From the NCBI GenBank assembly GCA_029862005.1, contig JAOTYD010000033.1, positions 1-34,900 of the forward strand: a stretch of 34,900 bases of DNA. Direction: 5' to 3'. A program made the translations under genes and the position numbers. Numbering within the stretch: the first letter of the stretch is position 1; every line of letters starts with the position of its first letter. Source of the stretch: Gammaproteobacteria bacterium (GTDB lineage: Bacteria > Pseudomonadota > Gammaproteobacteria > GCA-001735895). A model generated the notes under the pieces. It searched no databases. It saw only the letters and a list, made by a program, of their open reading frames with translations, and was not told where the DNA came from. Below, in pieces: positions 32,088 to 34,900 of this stretch.

Positions 32088-33061
32088 TAGCGTTCGAATG
32101 CCTCCTGGTTGATGATTTTTCGATGGAGTTCCATGTCGATATTTTTTCCGCTCAACAGGACGATGGTCTTTGTGCCTGGAGTAATCTTCCCGGCCAGTAG
32201 CGCCGAGATTCCAACCGCACCGCCGCCCTCGAGAATCACCTGTTCCTCGAAATAGGCATGCCGAATACCGGCCGCGATTTCATCCTCGGTCAGCAATACG
32301 ATCTCATCGACATAATCACGTACCATATTGAACGTCAGCTTATTTTCGAGGCCTATGCCGCCGCCGAGTGAATCGGCGAGGGTTGGCAACTCCTCGACTT
32401 CGATCGGTTTACCTGCCTGTTGCGATGCCGCCATCGCGCAACCACGCTCCATTGAAATACCGATAATACGCACATCCGACTTTTGCGACTTAAGCGCGAG
32501 CGCAATTCCGGAAATCAAGCCACCACCGGAGATCTGTACCAACACGGTATCGACATCGGGCACCTGTTCCAGCATTTCGAGACCAAGCGTGCCCTGTCCG
32601 GCGATGACATGGGGATGGTCAAAGGGTGGAATCATGGTATAGCCTTCCTCGTCTACCAGGCGCTTGGCTTCGACCTCGGCTTCGTCCTGGGACATACCGA
32701 TTATCCGGGTCTCGGCACCCAGTGCGCGAATCGCTTTGAGTTTGTTTTCCGGCACCAGTTCAGACATGCAAATGATGCAGGGTACGCCAGCCTGCTGTGC
32801 GGAGTAGGCGAGTGCACGACCGTGATTCCCCGTCGACACGGCGGTTACCCCTGTGGTTTCGGGGTCGAGTTGGAGCACCGAGTTCATCGCGCCACGCAGT
32901 TTGAACGCACCGGTGGTTTGCAGGTATTCGTGCGCCAGCAATAAATCGCAGGAAAACTGTCCGGAAAGTGATGGCGAGCTGGTAATCCGCAGCGGGATAA
33001 TGTGCGGACCGATTCGTGTGCGCGCGGCCTGGATATCTTCGAGCTGTATTGGAATACTCAT
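32087..33061 (-). CDS. eutB: EutB-like threonine dehydratase family protein
   Basis: This encodes 324 residues from the ATG at 33061. Its ATG overlaps the stop of the preceding OCD gene as ATGA. A start at 33097 is possible but would extend into that gene. It is a fold-type II PLP enzyme: Lys54 in TGAFKLRG forms the internal aldimine, STGNHGRALAY is the substrate loop, and SGGGLISGIA is the glycine loop that holds the PLP phosphate. In ectoine clusters EutB is the dehydratase-like step on the hydroxylated intermediate. A plain serine/threonine dehydratase is the alternative but operon order favours EutB. Confidence 0.85.
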   Translation of the reverse strand: MSIPIQLEDIQAARTRIGPHIIPLRITSSPSLSGQFSCDLLLAHEYLQTTGAFKLRGAMNSVLQLDPETTGVTAVSTGNHGRALAYSAQQAGVPCIICMSELVPENKLKAIRALGAETRIIGMSQDEAEVEAKRLVDEEGYTMIPPFDHPHVIAGQGTLGLEMLEQVPDVDTVLVQISGGGLISGIALALKSQKSDVRIIGISMERGCAMAASQQAGKPIEVEELPTLADSLGGGIGLENKLTFNMVRDYVDEIVLLTEDEIAAGIRHAYFEEQVILEGGGAVGISALLAGKITPGTKTIVLLSGKNIDMELHRKIINQEAFER

Positions 33062-34014
33062 GAATTCTGGCAATGCTGGTGTAGGATGCGCGCGCACATC
33101 AGGTCAAGGTGGCCGCCACCACCGTTTTTAAACACGGTAATTTCATCGTCGGATTGACGTCCGGGGTGACGCGACTGGCACAGATCGGACAGGTCGGCGA
33201 GTACGTCGGTTTCATTGATTGCGCCGCTGGCCAGCGGAATCATCAGTTCGCCAATGTGATGAATCGTGGTTTCGCGTGCGTCGACAAACAGGCTGCCACG
33301 TTGCAGGCATTGGTCATCGGCTTCGCGCATATCGGCCGTATAAGCGCCGATCAAATCAACATGAGTACCCGGCTTAAGCCATTCGCCGTGTAAGATCGGT
33401 TGCTCGCATCCGATTGCAGAACAGATCAGGTCAGCCGTGCCGGCGCTTGCCTCGATGTCGGTCACGGGCGTGAAGCTGACCTCGGGAATCCGTGTGGAAA
33501 GGCTGGCGCAGAGATCCTCGGCCTTGTCAGTAGTTCGATTCCAGATGCGCACAGTTTTCAACGAGGGCCGTATTTCGCAGTGCGCCGCTACCAGGTGAGG
33601 GGCCATCTGTCCGGCACCGATCATCAGCATCGATTCAATGTTTTCACGCGACAGCAAACGGCTGCCGAGTGCCGAATCAGAAGCCGTCTTTAACCAGGTC
33701 AGGGCGGTACCGTCGAGGCAGGCGATCGGTGTTCCGTTTACGCCTTCGAATAAAATATAGACGGCCTGGATCGACGGCCAGGTGCGTTCCTGGTTGTTAC
33801 GCGGAAATATGGTGATAACTTTCGCCCCGACCGCTTTTTCCGGTTGCCATCCGGTGCGAATAAAAAAATGACTGACATTGCTGTTTTCGTCCGTTGATTC
33901 CATCAGCATTTCGTCAACCAGTCCGATCGGTTCACGGTGCATCGCGGCCAGTTCATCGACCAGTGTCGTGAACGAAGTAGCATTCAGAATCTTATCGGCG
34001 TCGAGCATCAGCAT
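33058..34014 (-). CDS. Second ornithine-cyclodeaminase-family protein at the head of the ectoine operon
   Basis: This encodes 318 residues from the ATG at 34014, with gggga 8 bases before (ATG at 34029 and 34008 are alternatives). It is an OCD/mu-crystallin-fold protein: a GAKVITIFPRNN segment, TALTWLKTASDSALGSRLL and Rossmann loop IGAGQMA. It is divergent in sequence from the EutC copy in the same operon. In known hydroxyectoine clusters the eutA gene (Asp/Glu-racemase-like) is expected near eutB and eutC, and none is seen here. This gene occupies the first position. Its substrate is unknown. Reduction of an imine or iminium intermediate would suit the fold. Confidence 0.78.
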   Translation of the reverse strand: MLMLDADKILNATSFTTLVDELAAMHREPIGLVDEMLMESTDENSNVSHFFIRTGWQPEKAVGAKVITIFPRNNQERTWPSIQAVYILFEGVNGTPIACLDGTALTWLKTASDSALGSRLLSRENIESMLMIGAGQMAPHLVAAHCEIRPSLKTVRIWNRTTDKAEDLCASLSTRIPEVSFTPVTDIEASAGTADLICSAIGCEQPILHGEWLKPGTHVDLIGAYTADMREADDQCLQRGSLFVDARETTIHHIGELMIPLASGAINETDVLADLSDLCQSRHPGRQSDDEITVFKNGGGGHLDLMCARILHQHCQNS

Positions 34015-34124
34015 GCATCGGTTCCCCATGAGCGCAACAGATTGTAGACTGGGACTTTTTCCAGGCGCTCTCGAGTGTACTGAAATCGTGCCGGATTTAA
34101 CAATTCATATTTAGTGGAGACGGT

Positions 34125-34853
34125 GTGGTCGAGATAACAAATGAATTGGGCCAACCTATTGGATTTCCGGTTCCCGACTGGCAACCCTGCGAACACCCGC
34201 GCGGTGCGATTATGGACGGCAGCCTGTGCCGTCTGGTACCCATCGAAATCGATTTGCATGCCAACGATCTGTTTACCGCTTTTAGTCGGGATAAGGATCA
34301 GCGCAACTGGACTTACCTCCCGTACGGACCATTTGCCGACGAGGGAGATTTTCGTTCCTGGATATTTTCGAACTGTATCGGCGATGATCCCTGCTTCTTC
34401 AGCGTCATTGACCTGGCCACCGGAAAAGCGGTCGGCGTCGCCAGCTATCTGCGTATCGAACCGGGGGTCGGTGTCATTGAAGTGGGTCATATCCATTTTT
34501 CACCCAGCATGCAGGGCAAGCCAATTTCGACCGAGGCGATGTTCCTGATGATGCGCCAGGTGTTCGATGTCTGGGGTTACCGGCGTTACGAATGGAAATG
34601 TGACGCTTTGAACGCACCTTCTTGCGCTGCTGCGCAACGGTTGGGATTCATGTTCGAAGGTATTTTCCGTCAGGCCACCATTTACAAGCAACGTAACCGC
34701 GATACGGCCTGGTTTTCAATACTGGATCGAGAATGGCCAACCGCAAAGGCTGTATTCGAACAATGGCTGAGCACGGAAAACTTCGATAGCGAAGGCACTC
34801 AGAAAACCAGCCTTTCGCATTCAATGCAACAGGCCCTGGCGGGCTTGCGCTAA
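34125..34853 (+). CDS. GNAT-family acetyltransferase (RimJ/RimL-like)
   Basis: This encodes 242 residues, GTG start with ggag 6 bases before. The GNAT core is seen as VGVASYLRIEPGVGVIEVGHIHFSP, then a helix and YRRYEWKCDALNAPSCAAAQRLGFMFEG, typical of the RimJ/RimL branch that acetylates amino groups. It is longer than most RimL proteins, with a 70-residue N-terminal part and a C-terminal tail. It is divergent from the ectoine operon (110-base gap), so it may share a regulatory region. It is not EctA, which is much shorter and lies in ect clusters. The substrate is unknown. Confidence 0.85.
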   Translation: MVEITNELGQPIGFPVPDWQPCEHPRGAIMDGSLCRLVPIEIDLHANDLFTAFSRDKDQRNWTYLPYGPFADEGDFRSWIFSNCIGDDPCFFSVIDLATGKAVGVASYLRIEPGVGVIEVGHIHFSPSMQGKPISTEAMFLMMRQVFDVWGYRRYEWKCDALNAPSCAAAQRLGFMFEGIFRQATIYKQRNRDTAWFSILDREWPTAKAVFEQWLSTENFDSEGTQKTSLSHSMQQALAGLR

Positions 34854-34900
34854 AGTTCCGCGGCGCGCAAAGTTTCGACCAGCGTCTTGCAGTCGAGCAG
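34850..34900 (-). CDS. Possible 3' end of a minus-strand gene cut by the window
   Basis: On the minus strand the frame ending at the TAG at 34850-34852 reads LLDCKTLVETLRAAEL and is open to the window edge. It overlaps the stop of the GNAT gene by 3 bases, a common convergent layout. Only 16 codons are visible, so the product cannot be named. Confidence 0.4.
   Translation of the reverse strand: MLDCKTLVETLRAAEL

Noticed and set aside
34125-34853. GNAT gene as ectA (diaminobutyrate acetyltransferase) of an ectoine biosynthesis cluster
   Set aside because: The protein is longer than EctA and RimJ/RimL-like, and no ectB or ectC is present. The neighbours are ectoine breakdown genes.

Overview
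The window reads as the chromosome of a marine, free-living gammaproteobacterium that can oxidise reduced sulfur. The supporting signs are a SoxXA-binding protein gene (soxK) with SoxW-like thioredoxins, an SrkA/YihE-type stress kinase, lipoproteins with ordinary lipoboxes, a tRNA-Pro with encoded CCA, and genes for breaking down ectoine and, probably, betaine osmolytes. There is no phage, transposase, integrase or CRISPR array. No closer taxonomic call is possible from sequence reading alone.

Layout. (1) 1-926: the 3' part of a methionine/glycine/proline repeat protein, then a small lipoprotein. (2) 930-5596: a periplasmic sulfur/thiol block. A minus-strand soxW-like/soxK pair with its own terminator is divergent from a plus-strand run of a small secreted protein, a rhodanese, a thioredoxin, a DsrE-like protein, a small cytosolic protein and an alpha/beta hydrolase. 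(3) 5790-9877: srkA, a candidate minus-strand small RNA region, a CoA-pyrophosphatase-type Nudix gene, a cytoplasmic M23-fold protein and a permease. (4) 10078-13446: a class III cyclase/TolB-like/TPR protein convergent with a cyclic-nucleotide-domain Ser/Thr kinase, with intergenic palindromes and a 21-bp tandem repeat between them. (5) 13540-24914: three transcription units that together look like an N-methyl/betaine osmolyte catabolic locus. They are Rieske oxygenase-SDR-SDR (minus), fatty-acid-hydroxylase-family protein plus dimethylglycine-dehydrogenase-like flavoprotein (plus), and luciferase-like monooxygenase, hydrolase, EamA, a second cyclase and an HpbD-like enolase-superfamily epimerase (minus). 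(6) 24970-27210: lipoprotein, tRNA-Pro(CGG) next to a 30-bp perfect inverted repeat, histone H1-like protein, and glutaredoxin. (7) 27260-34029: a tightly packed minus-strand operon for ectoine/5-hydroxyectoine breakdown (OCD-family gene, eutB, eutC, doeA/eutD, doeB/eutE) that continues into an FKBP lipoprotein and an EamA transporter. A GNAT gene is divergent at the right end.

How the parts may work together. The right two thirds is mostly compatible-solute scavenging: quaternary-amine/betaine demethylation and epimerisation on one side and ectoine ring opening and deacetylation on the other, with two EamA permeases. A class III cyclase sits inside the betaine operon, and a cyclase plus a cyclic-nucleotide-domain kinase lie beside it, which suggests nucleotide signalling linked to osmolyte use. 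The kinase's cyclic-nucleotide domain lacks the usual phosphate-binding arginine, so that link is only a hypothesis. The most promising candidate for something undescribed is the 13.5-25 kb locus, whose exact substrate cannot be read from sequence.
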